A DNA stretch of 64,000 nt from Siphonodentalium dalli (lineage: Eukaryota; Mollusca; Scaphopoda; Gadilida; Siphonodentaliidae), in NCBI GenBank assembly GCA_032622095.1, contig CP136069.1, forward strand, positions 64,811,319-64,875,318, given 5' to 3'. Shown here in pieces: positions 36,883 through 48,247 of this stretch. Position 1 is the first letter of the stretch; each line of letters begins with the position of its first letter. The notes under the pieces are model-generated. The model saw only the letters and a program-made list of their open reading frames with translations, was not told where the DNA came from and did no database searches. The position numbers were made by a program, and so were the translations under genes.

Positions 36883-37461
36883 TGCATTCGTCGCACCAAC
36901 GTGCCTGTTTTATAGTGTGTCAATAGATGTAGTTACGTCCTCTTGTATGTTGACATGTATCCTACTTCGTTACCAATATGGCGGTATGACATGTGGCTGT
37001 CTATAAAATCCCAACCAGTCATCATAGATTGCAACTAAAAGACTAAGCCAGTCACCTTTCCATTCATGGAACATACCTACCTGTTTATATCATGTGCTAA
37101 GTATAGTATGCGGCACACTTTATTACCAATCTCGTGGTACGACCTGGCGGCTGTCTTTAAAATCCCAACCAGCCACCAAGATTGTAACTGAAAGACTAAG
37201 CCAGTCACTCGTCAATTCATACAAGCTACGTGCCTGTTTTATATAATATGCTAATACATGTAGGTACGTTCTCTTGTCGATGTACATGTAGCCTACTCTC
37301 ATTACCAATCCGGCGGTACGACCTGGTGGCTGTCTATGTACATACAAAAACAGCCACCAAGATTGTAACTGAAAAACTAAGCCAGTCATTCAACCATTCA
37401 TGCAATCAGGCGGCTGTCTATATACCAATACGCCAAGGATTATATAGCAAACAATATGTAA

Positions 37462-37994
37462 TCGAGGTTCACGATTAGATGGCTAGTGGCATCTAATCGC
37501 GAGCACAAGTGGCACGTGATGTTCGATTGAATATCAGAATGTTGAATATCATATAATCCCATATCCCATAATATGTCAAATATAGCGAATTATCGAAATA
37601 TGAAATACAACGAAAAAGCGAAATAGGAAAATACAGCGAAATAGCAGAATAAAAAATGCAGCGAAATGGCGAAATAGAGCGAAATATATAGAGCGAAATA
37701 GGAAATTATTTTTATTAACGAAATAACGGAGATATTTGAAGTAGTGATTTTGACAAAATAACGGACATATTTGAAGAAGTGTTTTAAAGCGCGAATAGAA
37801 GAATTTGACTTATATTTCACCAGAGTTGATCTATTGTGGTGTTGCAATTTCTCATACAAATCGCCGTTATTTCGTCAAAGTACATTCTTTATAGAGTTAT
37901 TACCCTTCAGATTAAATATGATACGCAATCGAAACCACGCGTGCCTCCTGTGGTCGCGATTATATGCCTATAGCCATCTAATCGTGAACCCCGA
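37462..37994. mobile_element. TIR element, 533 bp, GTAA duplication
   Basis: Ends tcgaggttcacgattagatg (left) and, reverse-complemented, tcggggttcacgattagatg (right). Similarity continues for about 73 bp. GTAA flanks at 37458-37461 and 37995-37998. The interior has gaaatagNgaaat simple repeats and acaaaataacggacatattt-type blocks shared with 28683-31253. It is inserted in the 180-bp array. No transposase. Confidence 0.85.
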
Positions 37995-38340
37995 GTAACT
38001 ATCTTTTGGTAGTCAAACGTGTGCGTATTAGGTACTATATACATACACAAACAGCCACCGAGATTGTAACTGAAAAACTGAGCCAGTCATTCACCCATTC
38101 ATGCAAGCAAGCTACGCGCCTCTTTTATAACATGTACTTATCTCTGTAGGTATTCGCTCTCTTGTCGATGTACACGTAGCCTACATCATTAGCAATCTCG
38201 TGGTACGACCCTGGTGGCTGTCTTTAAAATCCCAACCAGCCAACTGGAAGACTGAAAGACTAAGCTAGTCACTCGTCAATTCGTCTAAGCTACGTGCCTG
38301 TTTTATATTATGTGCCATTACATGTAGGTACGTCATCTTG

Positions 38341-39103
38341 GTTTAAACAGTATTTATTCCATGAATACAACAAAAATTACAATACATCAGAATATAACAT
38401 CATGGACCGGATTCGACACCAAGCGTGTGTGCTTATGTGAGTCGTTTCCGGGAATCAGTTTTATCAACCCCACCCAGCGAGAGAGCGAATGTCTTATTTA
38501 TATAATATTGTGTCGTATGATATACTATCCTTAATCAAGATTTTACTGTCGTCCCATGTAGCCGATTATTACTCCCGCGAGGTGGGGTGGGTATATGTAC
38601 GTCAGGTAATGGCATTGTGTAATTGTGTATAGGCATGAAGAACAAATTAATGTTTATAGATAATGATGGTGTATCTCTTCCCTATGTATCTGTATATATA
38701 TACAGATATGTAAATGTAGAATAAACTTCGTGTCGCAAAAGCGTCCAACATATTTCTTTTCACTGGCACTTCTTTCCACTTCTTTTCATTAACGTGTTAT
38801 TATATATGGTATATATATTAAATAGATATATAAGTGAGAGATAAGAGGGTCTTTAGAGTCTATTTTAAAGGAAATAATAATAACGCATCATGTTCGAAAT
38901 GCTGCTGACAATGTTGATGGGAAGAGATAGATCATCAGTAATGGTAATGGTAATACAGTATTATTCTAAGTTAAGGATAGGAAGGAAGATATCTTAGAGT
39001 AGTAGATTGGGTTATGTCAGATAGGGTTTAGGGGTTTTATAATGATTTTTTAGTGTTTTTAAATGACTCGGTGACCTCGTACCAACAGACTGTACGGCAT
39101 TGA
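38341..39103 (-). mobile_element. Retroposon-like insertion, 763 bp
   Basis: Array sequence tacgtcatcttg (38329-38340) is repeated as tacgtcatattg (39104-39115), after which the array resumes exactly in phase (tcgattta...tgtagcctac). So the 763 bp between them is an insertion with a 12-bp target duplication, typical of LINE or SINE insertion. The plus-strand start gtttaaacagtatttattcc looks like a reverse-oriented retroposon 3' end. Similar starts occur near 34374 and 44925. No reverse transcriptase is preserved. Confidence 0.7.
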
Positions 39104-39660
39104 TACGTCATATTGTCGATTTAGATGTAGCCTACTGCGTTACCAATCCGGCGGCACGACCTGGCGGATGACTATAAAAACCAAACCATAGAGCCATCAA
39201 GATTTCAACTAATAGACTAAGCGAATCCCTCATAAATTCGTGCAAGCTTAATTCTTGTTTTATATCACGTGCCAGTACATGTTGGTACTTCATCGTGTCG
39301 ATTTACATTTAGCTTACCTCATTACCAATCCGGTGGTACGACCTGGCGCCTGTCTATAAAACCCCAACCAGCCAACAAGATTGTAACTGAAAAACTGAGT
39401 CAGTCGCTCATCCATTCAAGTAAGCTACGTGCCTATTTTATATCATGTGCCAATACATGTAGGTACGTCATCTTGTCGATTTACATGTAGCCTAATGCAT
39501 TACCAATCGGCGGCACGACCTGTGGGCTAACTATAAAAACCCAACCATGGAGCCATCAATATTGCAACTAATAGATTAAGCGAGTCCCTCCTCCATTCAT
39601 GCCACATACGTGCCTGTTTTATATAATATGCCAATCGGTAAATCCTCTCCCCGATGTAGT

Positions 39661-40197
39661 CTACTTCATTATCAATCCAATTAATCTAACATTCCAAATG
39701 ACCCGAAGAACGAGTTCGCTCAGAGAATTGCACTTGAACACAAATTGCACAAATCTTATGTTACATTTTATGATCAAAGAGGTCGAAATTATTGATGCTA
39801 GATCAATATGGTTTCCCGCGCTACAACCATGCGTAAATCGATAAGCGGTATTCGTTTGTGGAAGTACATGGCAGCGTATTGTATCAACATAAGCAAAACA
39901 CACACAACGTATGTAGAACATGAACGAGGTAACTCGTACTGCTGGCAACAGGTGCGCTCAACATAGGCGCTACATCACTTACTGTTTATAAATAGGTCAT
40001 TACAAATCTATTTAGAATCATCTTGTAAGTGGAATAAGTGGAAGATATCGGCAAGTATCAATCAATTAGACTTAAATTGTTACATTTTAGAGCTTTTGGC
40101 CAGGTGAATGTGATCTCTATGGCTCTCATGGATATTTGGAATGTCTTATAGTATAAGACCGATACATAGCTGTTACTAGAATTTTCATTCTAAAAAG
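39661..40197. other. No recognisable gene or repeat
   Basis: Open frames of 81 codons (plus) and 95 codons (minus) overlap at 39599-39948. Neither has a motif. Confidence 0.5.
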
Positions 40198-40440
40198 CCT
40201 TCCTTGACTGGAAAACTGGAAAACCCTTTACCAATGCATTCTCTTATATATGCGAGTCTCCCATAGGGAGCCTCGCATATATAATAGAATACATTGGCCT
40301 TGCAAATTTACATCGACCTTGTAAGCCAGTGCATTCTTTTGTGTGAGACTCGCATAAATAAGGGAATGCATTGCACATAATCTTTAATACTGCACCAGCG
40401 CAGCTCCCGCCATGAACCCCATGCTCCCGTCATGAAAAGT
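40198..40440. mobile_element. piggyBac-like MITE with two palindromes, decayed ends
   Basis: The left end ccttccttgactgg and right end caccagcgcagctcccgcca then tgaacccc correspond to the ends of 24383-24705. The first palindrome at about 40228-40300 is intact; the second (40320-40375) has lost most of one arm. TTAA flanks are not preserved. It abuts, and probably truncated, the LINE relic that follows. Confidence 0.75.
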
Positions 40441-40469
40441 CCATCATCGCTGTCGGTAGTGTAATACAT

Positions 40470-41045
40470 TGGCCACGAAACTTGCATTTATCTCATTATC
40501 CGATCGCAAACGGTCTTTCTAGAGAACCCTATATAGGTGAATGAATTTGAACAAGAGACCATTGGGCCATACTTTGTCGAAGACCTTTTTTGGAGTCCAA
40601 GAAGGACAACAAGTTTATATATAGAGTTGTTGTCTTGTGCATATGACATAGGCTCTTGAAGAACAAAGGATGTCATATTGCATCCAATTCCTACTTGAAA
40701 CCTTATGATAGGCACTAAGGGAATGTCACAATTATGTTATTATTCATGAATCGATTGAGGAACACACATTCGAACACTTTCTATATCACACGTAGTGACG
40801 GTTTAGCTCTATATATAGCTATCGGGAAGTGTTGACGGCTTTGGTTTTCCCTTGTAAAGAGGAACGATACTTCCTGATTTTATTGACGGATGAATCCACT
40901 CGTATTCAATACAGGATTTGAATAATTTGCATAAACACGCATGCAGAAATTCAGAACCGAAGAGAAGATGTTCGTTGACTGTGTCATCACAACCGCTTGC
41001 CTTTCCAAACTTGAGTTTGCGGACTCTTTGTGTACACTTTTAGAA
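40470..41045 (-). pseudogene. Reverse-transcriptase fragment of a non-LTR retrotransposon
   Basis: Read from 41045 down to about 40480, the minus strand gives RT-domain landmarks in order: KLKFGKASGCD (RT-1 region), NEHLLFGSEFLHACLCKLF, SGSIVPLYKGKPKP (RT-2 region), KVFExVFLNRF (RT-2a), then in another frame VGIGCNMTSFVLQE (RT-3), and YKLVVLLGLQK, where the catalytic-aspartate strand would be (YxxxLDxxKAF in living elements). There are in-frame stops after SY and a frameshift near 40720. It is an inactive fragment of the CR1/L2/jockey type. The piggyBac-like MITE at 40198-40440 cuts the 3' side. Confidence 0.85.
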
Positions 41046-43696
41046 AAATGCCCGTCGCTTTAACGGTGTCATATTGCGCAACATCGCTGCCAACCTTGGA
41101 CCATTAAACATACAGTCAGGCTGTATACATAAGCATGTTCCACTGTACAAACCCGTTTAAGTACTGGCAGACTATAACCACATTGAAGCTCTTGTGAATT
41201 ACTCTGGTGCGTACAGTACATGTATATACGCTCATGTAAGTGTACATGTATGCGCTTTGAAACAGCCAGAACACTGTCAACTGGATTGAACAGGTCAAGT
41301 TAAAAACACTGTCAACATTCTAATAGCTGCTACGTTGTTGTTGTTATTGATATTATTGTCACTAATGGTTGACATCGAAGCTCGTGTTAATTGTACCTGT
41401 ATCCTCTTGTGTCAGTAAATGTGCCAGTGTTTTGATAGTCAAACACTGTCAATTTCAATATCAACACTAAGTCGAATGAAGGCGAATACGGCCCGGTCCA
41501 ATTGTCACAATTTAGTGGATAATATCAATGATTAAGCCGGTTTTCGCAGAATTGAAACTTGTCCGGTTCACAAATGAAAGGAACCGAAGTCAGATCTTAA
41601 CATTATTTAGTCCACAACTGCATATGTAACATTTCCCCCAAAAAACAATAGTTTTTACAGCGCCTGCGATGAAATAGGCAAAATGACAAAAGAAAATTCG
41701 TGAGTGCTAAAGACATCGGACTTGAGAATAGCGTAATTACGGACGCAAGATAAGACAGACCCGCACTACACAGACTGAATATACTGGATCATTATAATGC
41801 ATACAAACAATTTAATAATACATATTAAATATCAGCAGAGTCAGATTCAGTCATACTGTATGGAGTCATTGCCGTATATAATTTGGTCGCCGATAAACAT
41901 ACTTTTGAATTTTGACGGCATGAACTTTGAATCACGAATTTTTTTAACTTATACCATTTTCATGGGCACTTAAAACAACCGTGATTCACCGTACAACTGA
42001 TGAACTGTGTGGAACCGTCTGATTACGACGCTCCGACACCGTCAAACCGACAGTATTTTCTAAGAGTGTAGCTGAACTCTCTCCACTCTCTCGCCCCTCA
42101 GACAACAACGTAAACATCAAACTATAATGCGATCAAGATGTGAATTACGCAGCACAGTGATCAATTGAAATCTGCAAACTACAGAACATGATTGGTTTAT
42201 TCTTCGTTTTTCTTATTGAATCGTCATTGGTGTGAGAGATATCGGTACTTGTCGTACTGTCACGGCGACGGCAATCGCGAAGATGAGGAACATGTGCACT
42301 TGCCGTCATTCCCCGAGGGAGCGTATAACACAAACTCGTCACTATGCAGACGTGAGTCTTGTATACAAGGAACACCAGCCCTGCACTCGGAGCATGTACT
42401 TGCTGTTATTCCGCGATAGGTACGCGAATCGCTCATACGAGGGACCCAGCGTTCAGTGGATGTACTATACCACAAGTAGATATTACTATCATACTAACAC
42501 GACCCTTCTCAAATTGTAAATTTATACAAGAAATATCGTATCGCCATCACCGTCCCCTGCACCATACGCATATTGTGTCACGCGTTCTTGCATCCACGTC
42601 ATCGCCATCAAATGATATTATCAGAACACCAACAACTACTGGAAATTGATCCTCGGAAATGACTAAAAAAGCACAAAGCTTGGTATCGAATCCGATCCAC
42701 GAATTCTTGTATAATCCTATATTTGTAACTGTATATATTATGAATTTACATTGAATATACTGTTTAACCATACCTATACTAAATTATGCTGACGAGTAGT
42801 TCCCTTTAAAATATTCAGATAATAAGTTCCACAAACGACCATAACTTACTATCCGAACATTTCCCATTAAAGATTATGAATCTTTCCTCACTTGTATTAT
42901 CTTTTCGTCTATCTGTCATCTGTTTTATTACCTGGTTACCAAATGAATAATACACCATTCCAATGTACACTTTTATTAGCGCGCGCAGCGTGTATACTGT
43001 TCTCTAAATTCTTGATAGCTGTGGTCCGCTGGGCTTTTTATTTATAGATAATGGGTTTCCGGTTTAAAAGTCGAACTGCGCGACCAGGAGGCCGAGTCCG
43101 GTAAAAGGTGTAGTTGGGAATTTCAATTTCGTTTATTGTCCTTTACATTATGATGTCAATAATGTTGATTTTTGGTTTGTGACAAGCTATGTCAATTACC
43201 AATAAAAGAAATTTAAAAAATAATTTGTAAGTCTTATATTTCAACTTTTATATATATTTTTCGTTCTACAGCCCACTGATGGTTGTGGTCGGAGACGGCC
43301 GAGTCGGCCGCCGGTTCGTTAATTATGTGCTGATTATTATTGTTATTTTAACGGAATTCTGAGTTGGTCATTCGCGAAACCAATATATTTTATATTCTAT
43401 AATTACAATCATGGGTAGATAATATATGATCTTGAGCGCGTTACCATTTCTGACTATGGTTTTCTTGTATAGCCATGCTCCCCCACTTTAAATACATTCC
43501 GTGTTGAAAACAATCAAATGTGCTAATCTGACCAGAGAGGCAATGAGTACAGTTATAACATGGGGATGGTTGCTATGACGACGAAAATGAGAATTATTTA
43601 AAGATAACGCAACGAGCTTGAAATGCCCGACTGTCGAGACCAGTGCCTGTGAAACTGTTTATTTAGATAGGAAATAAATAAGTTATACGTTCCAGT
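41046..43696. other. No recognisable gene
   Basis: Region of many overlapping 60-96-codon frames on both strands at 42145-42771, but no domain, no codon-periodic conservation and no repeat partner were recognised. 41100-41290 might be the 5' continuation of the LINE but carries no clear motif. Confidence 0.5.
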
Positions 43697-43723
43697 TTGT
43701 TTGTTTGTTTGTTTGTTTGTTTA
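43697..43723. repeat. Microsatellite (TTTG)n
   Basis: About seven uninterrupted gttt units. Confidence 0.95.
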
Positions 43724-43810
43724 TATACTTTCTGTCAAGTGCCATATAATTATACATGTGTCTGGCTAGCCATAAATTGTCTTTATAATAGTCATGAATC
43801 GGTGTACATC

Positions 43811-43993
43811 CAGTAATGCCCTAAGTAATCGACCCCTCAACCACAGCATAATTATGGGCAACTTGTTGCCATTCATCGGAAAGCTCTCGGTAGCTTTCCG
43901 ATGAATGGCAACAAGCCATATTTCCGACTAAATCCTGAAAAGTTACCCATAATTCTGCTGTGGTTAAGGAGTCGATTATTTAGAGCATTACTG
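43811..43993. repeat. Foldback element, 183 bp
   Basis: Starts cagtaatgccctaagtaatc and ends with the reverse complement (gattatttagagcattactg). Inner arms: accacagcataattatgggc against cccataattctgctgtggtt, then a 24-bp near-perfect hairpin gttgccattcatcggaaagc around ctcggtag. The right arm holds about 30 extra bases (catatttccgactaaatcct) that also follow the arm at 14374-14449. The shared copy shows it is mobile or was. Confidence 0.85.
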
Positions 43994-44363
43994 TAGTTCA
44001 ATGCTTTCCTCAGGTTAGGAAAATATTCAAAAGTACTTTCTCGGGCGTGTGGTGTAAAGCTCAAACAGTGTACCAGATTTTGTGATAAAAGCAGTAGTCT
44101 AATTTAAATCGAGAGTTAACTTTTTATACCAGTAAGAAGTAACAGTTTGAACTCCGTGTAGAAATTTTAACTCAGAATTTCCGGATTTCGATACAAACAA
44201 GGAACAATTCTCGCGGGACAAAGACCCGCTGACTCGTTCCGGTATTTTGTTATTATATATCAGCAGATTTCAGTCTGAAATCGGAGAAATTTGTTATTTT
44301 GTGAAACGATTGTGTCTCTGGTATAGGGCTCTATGCATGTGGATATTAATTGACAATATTATG
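43994..44363. other. No recognisable gene or repeat
   Basis: AT-rich sequence; the open frame from 44247 runs into the SINE and is fortuitous. Confidence 0.5.
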
Positions 44364-44591
44364 AGGGCCTCGGTGACTCAATCAGTTAAGGGTACAACTT
44401 CTAGCCGTTTCGGCCTCCAGTGCTGGCGATACGGGTGGTTTGCCGCACATAGTCGACAAGTTTATCAGCCATTGGAATCACTGTTTGATTAGCCGTAAGT
44501 GTGCGGATTTCCTCCACCACTAAAACTGGCAATGTCGTGATATGACCTTAGTTGCTGAAAGCGACATCAAACACCAATCAATCAATCAATC
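44364..44591 (+). mobile_element. tRNA-derived SINE, near full length
   Basis: The head (gggcctcggtgactcaatca, then gttaagg) has the layout of a tRNA D-arm with a pol III A box. About 55 bases on, ggcgatacgggtggtttgcc sits where a B box (GGTTCGANTCC) is expected, though it is mutated. The body (gtgtgcggatttcctccacc, then ccttagttgctgaaagcgac) and the final (CAAT)n-like tail at 44575-44591 match the general plan of molluscan tRNA-SINEs as I remember them. Transcribed by RNA polymerase III when active; this copy has a weak B box. No convincing target duplication was seen. It is the best clue to the host lineage. Confidence 0.85.
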
Positions 44592-45805
44592 GACATTCTG
44601 AACGTTGCGAACCTTGGTTGCACGCGAATCACAACCGAAATGATGGAAACCGATGCGGATGGATGAACGTTATTTCACCTCATGTATAAAGCTACGTTTT
44701 GTATGTCCGATTGCACTTTCATTTTGAGCGTTTAACGTTACTTTCCTTTAATAAGTAATTGCATGCACGATTCAGATCGTCGATATGTGATTTGGTGATA
44801 CACTTTATATATAGAGAGAGGGAGAGATGATCTGTCGGTCAAGCGTAAAAGCAAGTTGCCCGTCGGTGTCTGAGCTGGGTTGATCATCAATATCGCGTCG
44901 TTGGAGTTTCTGGGTTGGTGTAAACATTATTTATTTAGTATCCCAGATTTATACAACAATTTACAAAATGATGTTAATATATATATATGTAAGTATGATA
45001 AGTCTGAGAGAGAAGAGGATTTGACATCAAGCGCCAGAGTTTCTGGGTTGGGCTGAGATTGTTTTTGATAATGCTATACACATGTACATGCGTGTATAGG
45101 ACAGACAGGTCAATGGAGTAATGTTAACTATGTATGCCACTGATTATGATGAATTTAGTAATAAAAAGTAAATAAATATAAAAAGTGTCCGCGATTAATC
45201 ACCCGATTCTTACGATGTTATACGCTATACATGTATATCTCATGAACAATATATATTGGCTGAGAATAAAGCATCTTCAGAGTTCACGCGAATGCTCGGT
45301 TTCCATGTGTAAATGTAGTACGTCTTTTTAATGAAAGTCCGTTATAGAAGACTAACGGGGCGGGTCTCGGTCCAAAAACATCAACCCAGCCGATATACCA
45401 AGCTGTGTGGACGGAGAAGACTTGGTCTCTGCTGGGTTACGCTGGTAGCACACAGCATTGTATGGGAATCGGATGGATAAATTGTCATCTGCATTAAGCC
45501 GCAGAACTAATGGTTGAGTGGTGACACGGAATAAATAGTAGGATCGGCGATCATGTCGGTATTGTTAATGAGCATAGAGCAACTAATCTATGGCATCACA
45601 CGCTGAATGGGATATCGATTTAGCCTAATGAATTTACATCTCCGATTTGTGTTATTTCAGTTACATAACTAAGGACAGAACCCAGATCAATAAATCAGTC
45701 TTGTCGACTCTTGCTATCTAAGTGCGACATCCTCATTAATAAGTGACTTCTTTTATATGGAGCATGTTCTTTCTGACGGCTATGCTATGACACATACAGT
45801 TCGCA
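44592..45805. other. No recognisable gene
   Basis: 44925-45010 (gtaaacattatttatttagt, acaatttacaaaatgatgtt) resembles the start of the retroposon-like insert at 38341 and may be a related reverse-oriented end. A (GA)n patch lies at about 44811-44826. Confidence 0.5.
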
Positions 45806-46404
45806 AATCATGTGCGATAAGCAAAACCCTCAACACTCTATGGAGGTTGTAAAATTGTTTTTCGATCCCATATCCCAACAAATACAAAGTACATAGGGAT
45901 TGGTCCTGAACTGAACTGAACTGATTTATTGTCATTATGTTATATCGTTTACTTCGAAGTTGTAGCTCTCTCCATTATGTTAAATGTCGAAGAAGGCCAA
46001 AAAAGGCCGAAAGCTTCTAAATTGAGCTATACGATGGTTATATTCATATATGTAAGTCCATATTTAAGAAACACTTTAGAACAAATTGATTTTTTTAAAC
46101 CGCTATAAAGTTCACATTTTGTATTTCTAACATAATTCACCAATAATTATACCCTTAAAATGTTACATCAATGGGCCTGGTTGCTGTGATTACTAATATA
46201 AGTGAATAGAATACTTTTGTTTGACTCCATCAAATGTTAGGGGAACTGAGTCATCATAGCCCTTAAACTGACACCACCTTGCTGATTACATCACAGCGAT
46301 CGCCAATTCTCGCTACTGAAGCTTTCTTGGTCATCGTGAATCGCTCTCCCAAATACATCGCCACTGTGTTTAGTGCTTTGCTTATCGCACACTCTTTACA
46401 CATT
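45806..46404. mobile_element. Possible TIR element related to 33811-35020
   Basis: catgtgcgataagcaaaacc at the left and, in reverse complement, gtgtgcgataagcaaagcac at the right. The left end is diverged. About 600 bp lie between. No target duplication was recognised. 45909-45922 is a short ctgaa repeat. Confidence 0.5.
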
Positions 46405-46460
46405 TGATTCATTGTGGATTATGTTATAGCAAATGTTAATTCTGGATTATATGGTATTGC

Positions 46461-47583
46461 ACCATCATCATGGCAATTCAACAGGCTCACCAGCATCATA
46501 ACAATTCAGCAGGACACACCATCGTCATAGCAATTCAGCAGGACATACCAGCATCATTGCAATTCAGCAGGACACATCATCACCATAGCAAGTCAGCAGA
46601 ACACACCAGAATAATAGCAATTCAGCAGGTTCACCAGCATCATAACAATACAACAGGACACACCATCACCATAGCAACTCAGCAGAACACACCACCATCA
46701 TAGCAATTCAGCAGGACACACCATCATCATGGCAATTCAGCAGGTCTCACCAACATCATAGTAATTCAGCAGGAGTCACATCAACATCATAGTATTTCAG
46801 CAGGCCTCGCCATCACCATAGCAACTCAGTAGAACACACCATCATCATGGCAATTCAGCAGGCCTCACCAGCACCATAGTAATTCAGCAGGAGGCACACC
46901 AACATCATAGTATTTCAGCAGGCATCGCCAGCACCATAGCAATTCAGCAGGACAAACCACCACCATAGCATTCCAGCAGGTCTCGCCAGCACCATAGCAA
47001 TTCAGCAGAACACACCATAATCATAGCAATTCAGCAGGCTCACCAGCATCATAACAGTAAACAGGACGCACCAGCACCATAGCAATGCAGCAGGCCTCAC
47101 CAGCACCATAGCAATTAAGCAGGACACACCAGCATCATATCATTTCAGCTGGACACACCAGCACCATATCAATTAAGCAGGACACACCATCATCATAGCA
47201 CTTCATCAGGACACACCACCATCATAGCCATTCAGCAGGCCTCACCAGCACCATAGCAATTCAGCAGGACAGACCAGCACCATAGTAATTCAGCAGGACA
47301 CACCAGCATCATAGAAATTCAGCAGGACACACCAGCATCATAACAATTCAGCAAGACACACCAGCATCATAGCACTTCAGCAGGACACACCATCGTCATA
47401 TCATTTCAGCAGGCCGCACCAGCACCATAGCAATTCAGCAGGACAGACCAGCACCATAGCATTTCAGCAGGACTCACCAGCACCATAGCAATTCAGCAGG
47501 ACAGACCATCACCATAGCACTTCAGTGGGACCCGCGCCAGCATCATGGCAATCCAGGGGGCCCCACCATCAGCACCATGGCAA
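46461..47583. repeat. Minisatellite, 29-bp unit, about 38 copies
   Basis: Unit like caattcagcaggacacacca followed by gcaccatag. Variants alternate gacacacc and gcctcacc, and catcatag and caccatag. The last units near 47520-47583 decay into a GC-richer form. The open frame at 46470-46703 is the repeat translated (HHxxxHTxxIAIQQ) and is not a gene. Confidence 0.95.
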
Positions 47584-47643
47584 GGACCACTTAACCAGTG
47601 TTGGTAAAAACGCGATCACACCTGTGATTACACTAACCTTTAA

Positions 47644-47963
47644 CGCGTCCGTGGAGCTTCTTTCCTGGTATTTTGCGTAAACCCTGTGCCAATGCATTCT
47701 CCCATTGGGAGACTCGCATATACAACATAATGCATTGGATTATGCCACTCAGTCTAGTCAGTTATAGATGTATACGCTGGAATGGCCTGGTATTCATCTG
47801 GAGGGGTGTTTTAACGACATACAGATGAACGAACAGATAATACAAGCGCAGAAGGATTTCTATTCATTGGTGGGAAATGTTCAGATATATATAAGTCGTT
47901 GAACGTATTATCTGAACGTTTCCCAATGGAACTATTCGGCATGGGCATTTAGTAATGAAATGG
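47644..47963. mobile_element. piggyBac-like MITE variant, 320 bp
   Basis: TTAA at 47640-47643 and 47964-47967. The left part (ggagcttctttcctgg, then aaaccctgtgccaatgcatt) carries a shortened first palindrome. The right part is different from the other copies: a hairpin with arms cattggtgggaaatgttcag and ctgaacgtttcccaatg. The right part recurs at 59757-59935. So this is a recombinant or a separate subfamily. Confidence 0.7.
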
Positions 47964-47967
47964 TTAA

Positions 47968-48247
47968 AGCTTGATTATAGGCAAGCGAATTTGTTAATTA
48001 TTTATAAAAGGATCGCACGCATACACATTGGTATAGACTATTTAGCTACGCCCCTACTCATCAACCGCTTCGTGGTCACCAGAGAGAACGATCGTTGATA
48101 TAAAGATAATACATTGGTACGAACGGCTGGTAAGGTTCCGCAAAGCACCCCAATGTTTACACACACCGATCGGGGCATTATACCCATTAAACAGATTGTC
48201 TTGCTCGCAGTTCACAAGATGAGCGCATAACGATTTCCGATCTATGA
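47968..48247. other. Spacer, nothing recognised
   Basis: No open frame or repeat of note. Confidence 0.5.

Larger units (their letters stand above)
36883..39660. repeat. Satellite-like array, about 180-bp unit, two interruptions
   Basis: The core taccaatcNggcggtacgac, then ctgtctataaaatcccaacc, agattgtaactgaaagacta and gtgcctgttttatat recurs near 36970, 37122, 37302, 38185, 39131, 39323 and 39500. Spacing is about 150-190 bp. The array is broken by the TIR element at 37462-37994 and the retroposon-like insert at 38341-39103. Frames of 73-88 codons over it are by-products of the repeat. Confidence 0.88.

Noticed and set aside
46470-46703. His/Gln-rich peptide
   Set aside because: Translation of the 29-bp minisatellite.
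46461-47583. CRISPR array
   Set aside because: Repeats are contiguous and degenerate with no unique spacers, in an animal-type sequence.
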